The position numbers and the translations under genes are program-made. The notes beneath the pieces are model-generated. The model ran no database searches. It was not told the origin of the DNA and worked only from the letters and a program-made list of their open reading frames with translations. From CALHAX01 sp038523655 (GTDB taxonomy: Bacteria > Pseudomonadota > Alphaproteobacteria > Rhizobiales > CALHAX01), in NCBI GenBank assembly GCA_038523655.1, contig JBCBJG010000007.1:1-26843 (forward strand): a stretch of DNA of 26,843 nt. The letters run 5' to 3'. Shown one piece after another: positions 7,277-16,400 of the stretch; position 1 is the stretch's first letter; each line of letters starts with the position of its first letter.

Positions 7277-7913
7277 CACGCACGCTCCGCGGGACGACCT
7301 CCGGGACAGCGATGCTGCGGCATCGGTAGCCGCGAACCTACGGTCCGAGCGCGACTTGGCACGACGGCACGTTCGCGTTGCAGCGTCCGGGTTTCTTCTC
7401 GTAGCTGCGATGACCGGGCTCTCGTTCGCCGCGGTCCCGCTGTACCAGCTGTTCTGTCAGGTCACAGGTTTTGGCGGCACGACGCAGCGCGCAGACGCGC
7501 ATGACGGCCCGGTGTCGGACCGGATGATCACCGTGCGTTTCGATGCGAACACGGCGCAGAATCTGCCGTGGCGGTTTCTCCCCGTGCAGCACACGATCGA
7601 TCTCAAGCTCGGGGAAAACCGGCTCGCTTTCTACAAGGCGCAGAACACCGGCGACGAACCCGTAACGGGAACTGCGACGTTCAACGTGACGCCGGAAATT
7701 GCCGGTGGCTACTTCAACAAGATCGAATGTTTCTGTTTCCAGGAGCAGACGCTCAAGCCGGGTGAATCGATCGACATGCCGGTGTCGTTTTTCGTCGACC
7801 CGGACATCGTGAAAGATATCGATGCGCGCGATATCAGGGAAATCACGCTGAGCTATACGTTCTTCCCGATCGAGCCGGAAAAGGACATTGCGGAGGCCCG
7901 CAGCGGGAGCTGA
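7266..7913 (+). CDS. ctaG: Cytochrome c oxidase assembly protein CtaG (Cox11 family)
   Basis: This 215-residue membrane-anchored copper chaperone is required to insert CuB into subunit I. One transmembrane helix lies near residues 43-63 (FLLVAAMTGLSFAAVPLYQLFCQ), and the rest is the periplasmic immunoglobulin-like Cox11 domain. The copper-binding CFCF motif is at residues 155-158 (KIECFCFQEQ), and the family strand LSYTFFP is near the C-terminus. The additional cysteine after the membrane helix (LFCQVTGFGGTT) is also present. The start ATG lies inside the end of coxF with AAGGGA close upstream. It is followed by an unusually long gap before coxC. Confidence 0.97.
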   Translation: MSSDTHAPRDDLRDSDAAASVAANLRSERDLARRHVRVAASGFLLVAAMTGLSFAAVPLYQLFCQVTGFGGTTQRADAHDGPVSDRMITVRFDANTAQNLPWRFLPVQHTIDLKLGENRLAFYKAQNTGDEPVTGTATFNVTPEIAGGYFNKIECFCFQEQTLKPGESIDMPVSFFVDPDIVKDIDARDIREITLSYTFFPIEPEKDIAEARSGS

Positions 7914-8234
7914 CGGGATCTTAATTTGCCAATCTGCCGCGTTTGTGGGCCGTGCGCTCCCCCTCCCGACGCTTTGGCGTTTCATCCTGCTTCAACCGTC
8001 CGACTTTGCCGTCGCAGACCTGACGCTGGGTCTGAACTCCCCAGACCCCTCGGTTGCGCAGCATAGTGCTGATTTTTAGCGCCCCGAGTAAGGCGCGGGC
8101 CAATCAGATGCGCGTTTCGTCTCAGGGGTGATCTAAGGCGCTTGCGGCGGTCGGTGCTGGTGCTATTCAAACACCGAAGCGAACTGGTCACGCATCGCGG
8201 ACCTGCATCGCCGGATCCGACGCCGGAGCGCGAC
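7914..8234 (+). other. 321-base gap between ctaG and coxC
   Basis: No gene is supported here. Short frames on both strands lack ribosome binding sites and family features. The clearest structure is a perfect 7-bp hairpin, GGGTCTG (8028-8034) with CAGACCC (8042-8048) around a 7-base loop and no T-tract. The gap could hold an internal promoter for coxC or an RNA processing site. Confidence 0.4.
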
Positions 8235-9110
8235 ATGGCAGACGCTGAAGCCAAAAAACACGATTATCACATTATCGATCCGAGCCCCTGGCCGGCGCTT
8301 GGGTCGCTCGCCGCGTTCGTGCTTGCGATCGGGGCCGTGAAGTATTTCGTCGATGCGCGCGAAGGCGAAGCGTCGCTCCTGCCGCTGATCCCGGGGCTCG
8401 TGCTCATCGTCGCTACGATGTTCTACTGGTGGCGCGACTGCATCCGCGAATCGCGGGCGGGCGACCACACGCCGGTGGTCTCGCTCCACCTGCGCTACGG
8501 GATGATCATGTTCATCGCGTCGGAGGTTATGTTCTTCGTCGCGTGGTTTTGGGCATTCTTCGACGCATCGCTGTTCCCCGGAGAAACCGTGCCGCTGCCG
8601 GGCCACGACAACGGCGTTGGATTGACCGCGCGCGAAAACCTGACAGGCGGGCAGTGGCCGCCGGTGCCTGTCGAAGGCAAATTCGAATATACGTTCGATC
8701 CGTGGGGGCTGCCGCTCGTTAACACGCTGATCCTACTGCTCTCGGGCACCACGGTGACCTGGGCGCACCACGCGTTGCTCGAGAATGATCGCAAGGGGCT
8801 CATTTGGGGTCTCGCCGCGACCGTTGCGCTCGGTGGGCTCTTCACGGTGCTGCAGGTCTACGAATATGGCCATGCTGCCTTCTCGTTCGACGGGCACATC
8901 TACGGCGCGACCTTTTTCATGGCGACCGGCTTTCACGGCTTCCATGTCTTCGTCGGGACGATCTTCCTCGCGGTCTGTCTCTGGCGGGCGGTGAAGGGGC
9001 ACTTCTCGACCGATAAGCATTTCGGTTTCGAAGCGGCTGCCTGGTACTGGCACTTCGTCGACGTCGTCTGGCTGTTCCTCTTCGCGACGATCTATATCTG
9101 GGCGGCTTAG
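8235..9110 (+). CDS. ctaE: Cytochrome c oxidase subunit III
   Basis: This is a 291-residue, seven-helix subunit III, which stabilises the oxidase core and helps proton uptake through the D-channel. The start is ATG 8235: GGAG lies 8 bases upstream, and the protein then begins with the usual HDYHIIDPSPWPALGS block. The frame upstream (from 8142) is hydrophilic and discarded. Family motifs are RYGMIMFIASEVMFFVAWFW, with the lipid- and proton-associated Glu, then LLLSGTTVTWAHHAL, then FFMATGFHGFHVFVGTI, and the C-terminal AWYWHFVDVVWLFLF. The gene is also called coxC. A strong terminator follows it. Confidence 0.97.
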   Translation: MADAEAKKHDYHIIDPSPWPALGSLAAFVLAIGAVKYFVDAREGEASLLPLIPGLVLIVATMFYWWRDCIRESRAGDHTPVVSLHLRYGMIMFIASEVMFFVAWFWAFFDASLFPGETVPLPGHDNGVGLTARENLTGGQWPPVPVEGKFEYTFDPWGLPLVNTLILLLSGTTVTWAHHALLENDRKGLIWGLAATVALGGLFTVLQVYEYGHAAFSFDGHIYGATFFMATGFHGFHVFVGTIFLAVCLWRAVKGHFSTDKHFGFEAAAWYWHFVDVVWLFLFATIYIWAA

Positions 9111-9169
9111 CGTACGCCGTCACCGGCCTGGTCGGTGCGGGCAACGCCGTTTGCGATGAGACGTTACAC

Positions 9170-9204
9170 AGGGCGCGGTTTACACACCGCGCCCTTTGCA
9201 TTTT
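9170..9204 (+). terminator. Rho-independent terminator after coxC
   Basis: AGGGCGCGGT (9170-9179) and ACCGCGCCCT (9186-9195) form a perfect 10-bp GC-rich stem with a TTACAC loop. It is followed by TTTGCATTTT. It lies 59 bases after the coxC stop and 16 bases before the SURF1 start, so it should separate or attenuate expression of SURF1-thrC relative to the cox genes. Confidence 0.85.
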
Positions 9205-9220
9205 CGGAGCACCGAACACC

Positions 9221-9985
9221 GTGAGATCGAGCGTGCTGGTGACCGTCGCCGCGTTCGGCGCTTTGCTGATCCTCGTGGGGCTCGGCACCTGGCAGCTGCA
9301 GCGTCTGCAATGGAAAGAGGGTCTGATCGCGCGGGTCGAAGCGGGATTGCGCAAGCCGGCCTCGCCGCTGCGCGAGGTCGCGGCGGCGTCACGGTCCGGC
9401 GACGACGTCGCGTATCGACCGGTCATCACGCGTGGGCGCTATGAGCACGACCGCGCCGTGCGGGTCTACGCGGTCGAAAACGGGACGGCCGGGTGGAACG
9501 TCTACACGCCGCTCGTGCTCGCGGAAGGCGGTGCCCGTGTCTTCGTCAATCGCGGGTTTGTGCCCGAAGCGTTCGGGGCTACCGCGCCCACGCTCAGCGA
9601 GCCGGACGGTCTGCAACAGGTCGTTGGCGTCGTGCGCCGCCCGCCATCGCGGACATCGGTCTTTACGCCGGAGAACGAGCCGGAAGCCGGGCGCTTCTAC
9701 TGGCGCGATCTCACCAACATGGTCGCCGCGCGGTACGACAAGACGGAGGCAAACTTCCTGCCGCTTTTTGTGCAGGCGGTGCCGGCGTCAGCGGTGGTGG
9801 GGCAAGCCGCTGATGCCTTGGCTTCGCCGCCGCCCGGAGGCGAGGGGATCTGGCCGCGGCCGGCATCGCCACGCCCGGATATCTCGAACCGACATCTCGA
9901 GTACGCGATCACCTGGTACAGCCTTGCTCTCGCACTGGTTGGGGTCTACGCGTTTTTTATGTTCGGTCGGCGGCGGAAGACGTGA
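9221..9985 (+). CDS. SURF1 family cytochrome oxidase assembly protein
   Basis: This is a 254-residue SURF1/Shy1 homologue. In bacteria these membrane proteins bind heme a and help load it into subunit I. The topology fits: an N-terminal helix (residues about 5-24, VTVAAFGALLILVGLGTWQL), a large periplasmic domain and a C-terminal helix. Family motifs are LGTWQLQRLQWKEGLI, RPVITRGRY, GWNVYTPL, FVNRGFVP, FYWRDL and the terminal HLEYAITWYSLALAL. The start is GTG 9221 with GGAG 11 bases upstream. The stop is one base before the thrC GTG. There is an insertion rich in Pro, Gly and Ala (ASPPPGGEG, residues about 206-222) before the last helix. Confidence 0.93.
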   Translation: MRSSVLVTVAAFGALLILVGLGTWQLQRLQWKEGLIARVEAGLRKPASPLREVAAASRSGDDVAYRPVITRGRYEHDRAVRVYAVENGTAGWNVYTPLVLAEGGARVFVNRGFVPEAFGATAPTLSEPDGLQQVVGVVRRPPSRTSVFTPENEPEAGRFYWRDLTNMVAARYDKTEANFLPLFVQAVPASAVVGQAADALASPPPGGEGIWPRPASPRPDISNRHLEYAITWYSLALALVGVYAFFMFGRRRKT

Positions 9986-9986
9986 C

Positions 9987-11396
9987 GTGAGATATCGCAG
10001 TACCCGCGGCGAAGCGCCGGAACTTGGCTTCGAAGACGCGTTGCTCGCCGGGCTGGCAGGCGATGGGGGACTTTATCTCCCAACCGAATGGCCGGTGCTT
10101 GCGCCCGACACCATCCGCGACTTCACGGCCGCGCGCTACGAGGATGTGGCCGAGGCGGTGATGCGCCCGTATCTCGGTGCCGATATCGATGCCACCGCCT
10201 TTCGCACGATGATCGACGAAAGCTACGCGGCATTCGCGCATGCCGCGGTTGCCCCGCTCGTACAGGTCGCACCGAACGAATGGATCCTTGAGCTGTTTCA
10301 CGGGCCGACGCTTGCGTTCAAGGACGTGCCGATGCAACTGCTTGCCCGGCTGATGGACCGGGCCCTGGCTCAGCGCGGCGCGCGGGTGACCATTGTCGGC
10401 GCGACCTCTGGCGATACGGGTGGTGCGGCGATTGAAGCGTTCCGCGGGCGTGAGGCGGTCGACGTATTTATTCTCCACCCGAAAGGACGCGTCAGCGATG
10501 TGCAGCGGCGTCAGATGACGACGGCGCGCGAAGACAACATCTTCAACATCGCGCTGGAGGGCACGTTTGACGACTGTCAGGCGTTCGTCAAAGCGCTGTT
10601 TAATGATCCGACACGGCGCAGCCAGCTTTCGCTGGCTGGCGTCAATTCGATCAACTGGGCGCGCATCATGGCGCAGGTGGTGTATTATTTCTCTGCCGGA
10701 GCCGCGCTCGGTGCGCCCGATCGGAAGGTGAGCTTTTCCGTCCCTACCGGGAATTTCGGGGATGTCTTCGCCGGGCATATCGCGCGACGTATGGGGCTTC
10801 CCATCAGTGAGCTGATCGTCGCGACCAATCAGAACGATATTCTCGCACGCACGATCGCGACCGGGCGGTACGAGCCGTTAGGCGTTGCGCCGTCGAGCAG
10901 CCCGAGCATGGACATCCAGGTCTCGAGCAACTTCGAGCGGCTGCTGTTCGAGCTTTCCGGCGAAGATCCGACGCGGGTGCGCGCATTGATGGGACAGTTG
11001 GCGCAGCAGGGACACTTCGCGTTGACGGCCGACGAGCATACACGGTTGCGCGACGCTTTTCTCGCAGCGCGTGCCGACGAAGGAGAAATGGCGGCGGCAC
11101 TGCGCGGTGTGCACGACGCGAGCGGATACCTGCTCGATCCGCACACCGCGGTTGGCGTGCATGCAGCGCGCGCGGCCCGCAAGGATTGCATTGCGCCGAT
11201 GGTCACGCTCGCAACCGCGCATCCGGCGAAATTTCCAGCGTCGGTCAATGCGGTCATCGGCGAAGATCCGCCCGTGCCGGGGCGGCTGGGGCAGGATCTG
11301 GGCGCGGAGGAGCGCATGACGGTGCTGGTCAACGACTACACTAAGGTGGCGGACTTTATTTGTGATCACTCCCGCGTTGCACGGATGGCGGCGTGA
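9987..11396 (+). CDS. thrC: Threonine synthase
   Basis: This 469-residue PLP enzyme converts O-phospho-L-homoserine to L-threonine, the last step of threonine synthesis. The start GTG 9987 begins the conserved N-terminus RYRSTRGEAPELGFEDALLAG and follows the SURF1 stop by one base, with GGAAG upstream. The PLP lysine is Lys112 in HGPTLAFKDVPMQL. The phosphate-binding loop is GATSGDTGGAA, and further family blocks are HPKGRVSDVQRRQMTT and FSVPTGNFGDVFAG. The length and N-terminal domain fit the long bacterial/fungal-type (class II) threonine synthase rather than the short type. The stop overlaps the next gene by 4 bases (GTGA). The homoserine kinase gene thrB is not in this window. Confidence 0.97.
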   Translation: MRYRSTRGEAPELGFEDALLAGLAGDGGLYLPTEWPVLAPDTIRDFTAARYEDVAEAVMRPYLGADIDATAFRTMIDESYAAFAHAAVAPLVQVAPNEWILELFHGPTLAFKDVPMQLLARLMDRALAQRGARVTIVGATSGDTGGAAIEAFRGREAVDVFILHPKGRVSDVQRRQMTTAREDNIFNIALEGTFDDCQAFVKALFNDPTRRSQLSLAGVNSINWARIMAQVVYYFSAGAALGAPDRKVSFSVPTGNFGDVFAGHIARRMGLPISELIVATNQNDILARTIATGRYEPLGVAPSSSPSMDIQVSSNFERLLFELSGEDPTRVRALMGQLAQQGHFALTADEHTRLRDAFLAARADEGEMAAALRGVHDASGYLLDPHTAVGVHAARAARKDCIAPMVTLATAHPAKFPASVNAVIGEDPPVPGRLGQDLGAEERMTVLVNDYTKVADFICDHSRVARMAA

Positions 11397-12727
11397 GCGT
11401 CGGGGTCACCACACTCGCCAATGGTATTCGCGTCGTCACCGAGGCGATGCCCCACCTCGAGACCGTGGCGCTTGGTGTCTGGGTCGGGGTCGGATCGCGC
11501 CACGAGACTCGCGCGGAAAACGGTATCTCGCATCTGCTCGAGCACATGGCGTTCAAAGGCACGCAGCGGCGCTCATCACACGAAATCGCCGCAGCGATTG
11601 AAAACGTCGGCGGCGACATCAACGCGTCGACCAGTCTCGAGCAGACCGCTTATTACGCACGCGTTCTGCGGGGCGATACAGCGCTCGCGCTTGATGTGCT
11701 TGCCGACATCCTGCGCAACTCGGTGTTCGAGCCCGATGAGTTGGTGCGCGAAAAAGATGTGATCGAGCAGGAGATTGCGGCAGCGCTCGATACGGCTGAC
11801 GACCTTGTCTTCGATACCGCGCAGGCGCTTGCGTTCGACGGGCATTCAGCCGGTCGCTCTATCCTCGGAACCCCGGAGACACTTGCGGCTTTCGATGCCG
11901 AGCAGCTCCGTCGTTTCCTTGCGGAGAAATATGCGCCTGGACGGATCGTTATCAGTGCGGCCGGGGCAATCGAACACGCGGAATTCGCCGGGCAGGTCGA
12001 GGCGTTGTTCGGCGACATGCCTGCGCGTGATCTGGCCGAGGATACGCTGAGCCCGGCCGAGTTCGTCGGCGGCACCCGCTATGAAACGCGTCAGATCGAG
12101 CAGACCCATCTTATCCTCGGCTGGCCGGCGCCGCCGCTCGGTGATCCTGCGTACTACAGCGCGCATGTCCTCTCCGGTGTGCTTGGCGGGGGGATGTCTT
12201 CACGGCTCTTCCAACGAGCGCGCGAAGAGCGCGGGCTCTGCTACAGCATCTACGCCTACTGCTGGAGCTTGGTTGATGCTGGCCTCTTCGGGGTCTACGC
12301 GGCAACGAGCGGCGAGCATGTCGCGGGCCTGCATGCGCTCATCCGTTCCGAGCTCGCCGAGTTGGCGGGTGAGGGGCCGGGGGACGAAGAGCTGATGCGC
12401 GCCAAGGCCCAGCTCAAGTCAGGACTGCTCATGGGGCTCGAAAGCCCGAGCGTGCGGGCCGACCAGATGGCGCGGCACCTGCTCTGCTACGGGCGCGTGC
12501 TCACACAGCGTGATCTGATCGAGACGATCAACGCGGTTTCCCGTGAGGATGTGCGGGCGGTTGCCGGCACCATTGCCTGTGGGGATCGCCGTCTCTGGTC
12601 GGAAGTCGGCCCAGAGCGGGACACCGGCGCGATTTTGGCGACCCATGCGCATGGCACCCGGACCCGCGGCGGCACCGCGCCGGTTGGACGCGGTGGTAAA
12701 CAAACGGTGGCGGCGCTCCGGCAGTAG
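11393..12727 (+). CDS. M16 family zinc peptidase (processing-peptidase-like)
   Basis: This is a 444-residue M16B metallopeptidase, the family of the mitochondrial processing peptidase beta subunit. The inverted zinc motif is complete: His47-Leu-Leu-Glu50-His51 (HLLEH), with Glu127 in VIEQEI as third ligand at the expected 76-residue distance. The second, non-catalytic M16 half follows, with GGGMSSRLFQRAREERGLCYSIYAY. The start GTG 11393 overlaps the thrC stop in GTGA. The MPP-like protein next to thrC is a common alphaproteobacterial arrangement. Its natural substrate here is unknown; peptide or signal-peptide degradation is possible. The C-terminal 25 residues are Gly/Thr-rich and likely disordered. 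Confidence 0.93.
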   Translation: MSVGVTTLANGIRVVTEAMPHLETVALGVWVGVGSRHETRAENGISHLLEHMAFKGTQRRSSHEIAAAIENVGGDINASTSLEQTAYYARVLRGDTALALDVLADILRNSVFEPDELVREKDVIEQEIAAALDTADDLVFDTAQALAFDGHSAGRSILGTPETLAAFDAEQLRRFLAEKYAPGRIVISAAGAIEHAEFAGQVEALFGDMPARDLAEDTLSPAEFVGGTRYETRQIEQTHLILGWPAPPLGDPAYYSAHVLSGVLGGGMSSRLFQRAREERGLCYSIYAYCWSLVDAGLFGVYAATSGEHVAGLHALIRSELAELAGEGPGDEELMRAKAQLKSGLLMGLESPSVRADQMARHLLCYGRVLTQRDLIETINAVSREDVRAVAGTIACGDRRLWSEVGPERDTGAILATHAHGTRTRGGTAPVGRGGKQTVAALRQ

Positions 12728-12840
12728 ACCTAACCTCCACGTCAGTCGTCTGCCGCCATGTTGCGGTGTGGTTTGCGGCATAACCAGGCTGATCAGGCAT
12801 GCGCGATGACGCCATGCCTTCGCGCATTCGGGATCGTGGC

Positions 12841-13425
12841 ATGGCTTTCCTGCGATCAACATCTGCCGGAGATACCGGCCCGGTTCTGCACACGGCGCGG
12901 CTCACTCTTCGCCTGCCAACGTCGTCGGATTATGTGCACTGGGCCGAGTTGCGTGCGGAAAGCCGGGCCTTCCTCGTGCCTTGGGAGCCGGCCTGGACGC
13001 GTGATGAGCTTTCGCGTTCGGCGTTCCGCCGGCGCATCCGCCACTACCAGCAGGAACTGCGCGACGAGACCGGCTATGCGTTCTTCTTGTTCGCGCGCGA
13101 TGGCGGGGAGCTGATCGGGGGGCTGTCGCTGGCCCATGTCCGGCGCGGCGTCACTCAGTCGTGCGCGATCGGATACTGGACCGGCGTGCGCCATGCCCGC
13201 ACCGGCTACATGAGCGAGGCCGTCGCCGGAGCGATGCCGTTCGTCTTCGAGACACTCAAGCTCAACCGGGTCGAAGCCGCCTGCCTGCCGCGTAACGCTG
13301 CTTCCATCCGGGTGTTGGAAAAGAACCGTTTTCAGCGTGAAGGCCTTGCCAAAAAATACCTCAAGATCAACGGTGTTTGGCAGGACCACATTCTCTTCGC
13401 ACTGTTACGCGATGAATGGCGGTAG
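12841..13425 (+). CDS. GNAT N-acetyltransferase, RimJ/RimL type
   Basis: This is a 194-residue acetyl-CoA-dependent acetyltransferase of the RimJ/RimL group, which acetylates protein N-termini (ribosomal proteins in E. coli). Family features are LHTARLTLRLPTSSDYVHWAEL at the N-terminus, FFLFARDGGELIGGLSLAHV, the GYWTGVRHARTGYMSEAV block that corresponds to the CoA-binding loop, and a C-terminal LNRVEAACLPRNAASIRVLEKNRF typical of RimJ. I preferred ATG 12841 because MAFLRST aligns with the usual start of this group. In-frame ATGs at 12799 and 12814 would add 14 or 9 residues and cannot be excluded, since no ribosome binding site is decisive. The actual substrate is not shown by the sequence. 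Confidence 0.88.
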   Translation: MAFLRSTSAGDTGPVLHTARLTLRLPTSSDYVHWAELRAESRAFLVPWEPAWTRDELSRSAFRRRIRHYQQELRDETGYAFFLFARDGGELIGGLSLAHVRRGVTQSCAIGYWTGVRHARTGYMSEAVAGAMPFVFETLKLNRVEAACLPRNAASIRVLEKNRFQREGLAKKYLKINGVWQDHILFALLRDEWR

Positions 13426-13472
13426 GAGCGCGCCGGCTGCGCTAAAGCGGGCGACGCGTCGTCCTTGGGGAA

Positions 13473-16400
13473 ATGGGCGGACGCAACTTGCGTAAGTTGA
13501 GCAAAGTTCTGCTCGGCGGCTTTTGTCGTGCGGGCGTACGCGCCGTTCGCCTGTGCCGGGCGGGCCGCGGCTTGTTCGTCGGTGTGCTTGCTTCGCTCCT
13601 GCTTGTTGCGCCGGTGAACGCGCTCGAGCCCATCGATCTCAAAACATCGACGGAACAACGGGATATCACTTTCCTCGGCGAACTGATCGAGGGGCGTGGC
13701 GACCAGCTTCAGATCGAGACGGCACCTGGGCAGGACGGATTTACTGGACGCATGGCCGTGCGTGCCCTCACGTCGGGCACCGATCCATCGTGGGCCGTGT
13801 TCGCGTTTCGCAACCCGACGGAGAAGGCGATCGAACGCTGGGTTGTGGCGCCGCGATACGGGATCGTGGGGTCGCAGGTGCTTTTACCGAACCTCGATTC
13901 TCGTCGCATAGCGCGGATAACGCCGTCGGTCGGGTTCGTGCCGGAGCGTGTTGCCAACGATCGCGCGGACATCTTTCGCGTCTCGGTCGGACCGGGGCAG
14001 ACGATCACGTACGTCGCAGAGCTTTCGGGTGACCAGTATCCGCAGATCCAGCTCTGGAACCCGCTGATCTACCAGAAGAAGCAACGCGACGAGATGCTGT
14101 TCAACGGCATCATGCTCGGGATTGTCGGGCTGCTCGCGATCTTCCTGACCGCGATTTTCGCCGCCAACCACAAGGCGATTTTTCCGGCCGCGGCTATGGT
14201 CGCGTGGTCGGTGCTCGCCTACCTCTGCATTGACTTCGGCTTCTGGCACAAACTTTTCCAGGTCACGCCCGAAGACAACGCGTTCTACCGCTCGGCCGCG
14301 GAGGCGGGGGTCGCAGCGACGCTCGTCATTTTCCTCTACAGCTTTTTGCGGATCGGGGCGTGGCACGGCTGGATCCGGATCGTCTTCGGCGTCTGGATTC
14401 TCGGGCAGATGGCGCTCATCGTGGCAGCGTTTTTTGACCCGAGCTTCGCAGCGAGTTTTGCGCGCGCCTCGTTTGGGCTGATCGCGTTGCTCGGCACTCT
14501 GCCGATCCTTTATCTCGCGCTGCGGGGGCAGGATCGCGCGCTCTCGTTTGTGCCCACGTGGATGCTGTTCTGTGTCTGGCTTTTCGGGGCCGCCGTCGCG
14601 GTGAACGGTCAACTCACCGGTGAGATCGTGGTGCCCGGGCTCACTGCCGGGCTCGTGCTGGTGATCTTGCTGCTCGGGTTCACAGTCACCCAGTTCGCCT
14701 TCCGCTCGAACGAGCCGAGTTACGGTACCTCGCCGACGACCATGCAACTGCGATCCCTTGCGGTCGATGGCGCCGGCTCGGGCGTGTGGGAGTGGAACTC
14801 GCGCCGGGATGAAATTTCCGTCGGGCAGCGGATGGAGGAAATTGTCGGGCTCGAGGCCGGCGCGCTTTCGGGCTCGGTCGACAACTGGGTCGCCAACATG
14901 CACCCGGGCGATCGCGAGCGGTTCCGGCTGATCCTCTGGTCAGTCCAGGAGAAAAATGACGGTCACATCCACACCGACTTCCGCATGCGCTGCAGCGACA
15001 ACGCCTATCGCTGGTTCGAGCTTGAGGCCTCGGCAGTCGTCAACATGGAGAACCGGTCGCCACGCTGCGTCGGGCTCATCCGGGATGTGACGGAAGCGCG
15101 CCGGGCGCAGGAGCGTCTGATCCACGATGCCGTCCATGACAGCCTGACCGGGCTGCCTTCCCGCGAGCTGTTCCTTGATCGTCTCGCGGTGGCGATGGCC
15201 ACGGCACGGAGCGATGCGAATGTGCGCCCGACGGTGCTGTTCATCGATATTGATCGGTTCAAGAACGTGAACAACGCGTTCGGGTTGATCGTCGGCGATA
15301 CGATGCTGATGACCATGGCGCGCCGGCTGCGCCGCCATCTGAGCGAGCAGGATACGCTGGCACGGGTCGGTGGTGATCAGTTCGCGATCCTGCTGAACCA
15401 GCGCGCGCAGGGCGCCGACGTCGCGATGGCGGCCGAACGGGTGCGTCGCTCGTTGCGTAGCCCGATGAAGATCGGTGGGAAGGAGATTATTCTCACCGGT
15501 TCGATCGGGATCGCGGTGTTCGACGGCTATCAGGATGGCGCGCCGGAGATGATGCGCGAGGCCGAGCTCGCGATGTACCGCGCCAAGCGGGCCGGTACGG
15601 ACCGGATCGAGCTCTTCAAGGCGTCGATGCGGTCGGAGAAGGATGACCGTGTCGCACTCGAGAGCGATCTGCGGCGTGCGCTCGAACGGAATGAAATTCA
15701 GATTTTCTATCAGCCGATCGTACGGCTTGCGACGGCTGAGCTTGCGGGTTTCGAAGCGCTGATCCGATGGGAACATCCCTCGCTTGGCCAACTCGACCCG
15801 TCGGAGTTCGTGCCGATTGCGGAAGAGTCCGATCTGATCAATGCGCTCGGCAAGCATGTGCTGCAACAGGCCGTGCAGGACGCAGCAGTCTGGCAGAAAA
15901 AACTTCCGCGGACCGTCGATCCGCTGTTCGTCAGCGTCAATATTTCCAGCCGCGAACTGCTTCGCCAAAACCTTGCGCAGGAAGTCCGCGCGATCTTGCG
16001 CCAGCAACTGATCGAGGATGGGTGTCTGCGGCTAGAGGTGACGGAATCGCTCGTCATGGAAAACCCGGAACGAGCGGCTGAAATTCTCTCCTGGTTGAAG
16101 GAAGCCGGGGCGGGTCTGTCGCTGGACGATTTCGGGACGGGATATTCCTCCCTCGCGTATCTGCAGCGCTTCCCGTTCGACACACTCAAGATCGACCGCA
16201 CGCTCGTGCAAGATGAAAGCGCCGATGAGCGTGGGTCGGTGATTGTTCGCTCGGTCATCGCGATGGCACACGAGCTTGACCGGACGGTGGTTGCCGAAGG
16301 TGTCGAGACGCCTGAGACGGCCGCTTTCCTGCGCGATCAGGGTTGCGATCTGGCGCAAGGGTTTTTCTACGGCGAACCGGCGACGCAGCGCGAAGTGCTC

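Noticed and set aside
7921..8103. 60-codon minus-strand frame in the ctaG-coxC gap
   Set aside because: It is Arg/Lys-rich, with no ribosome binding site, and would be antisense within an operon. Nothing supports it.
9432..9986. N-terminal extension of thrC through SURF1
   Set aside because: It overlaps SURF1 in another frame, and threonine synthase homology begins exactly at GTG 9987.
13884..14903. 339-codon minus-strand frame inside the EAL protein
   Set aside because: It is antisense to an unbroken, domain-rich frame and is highly charged without motifs.
14940..16007. 355-codon minus-strand frame inside the GGDEF-EAL domains
   Set aside because: The plus-strand frame carries all the conserved motifs here. 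The minus product has none.
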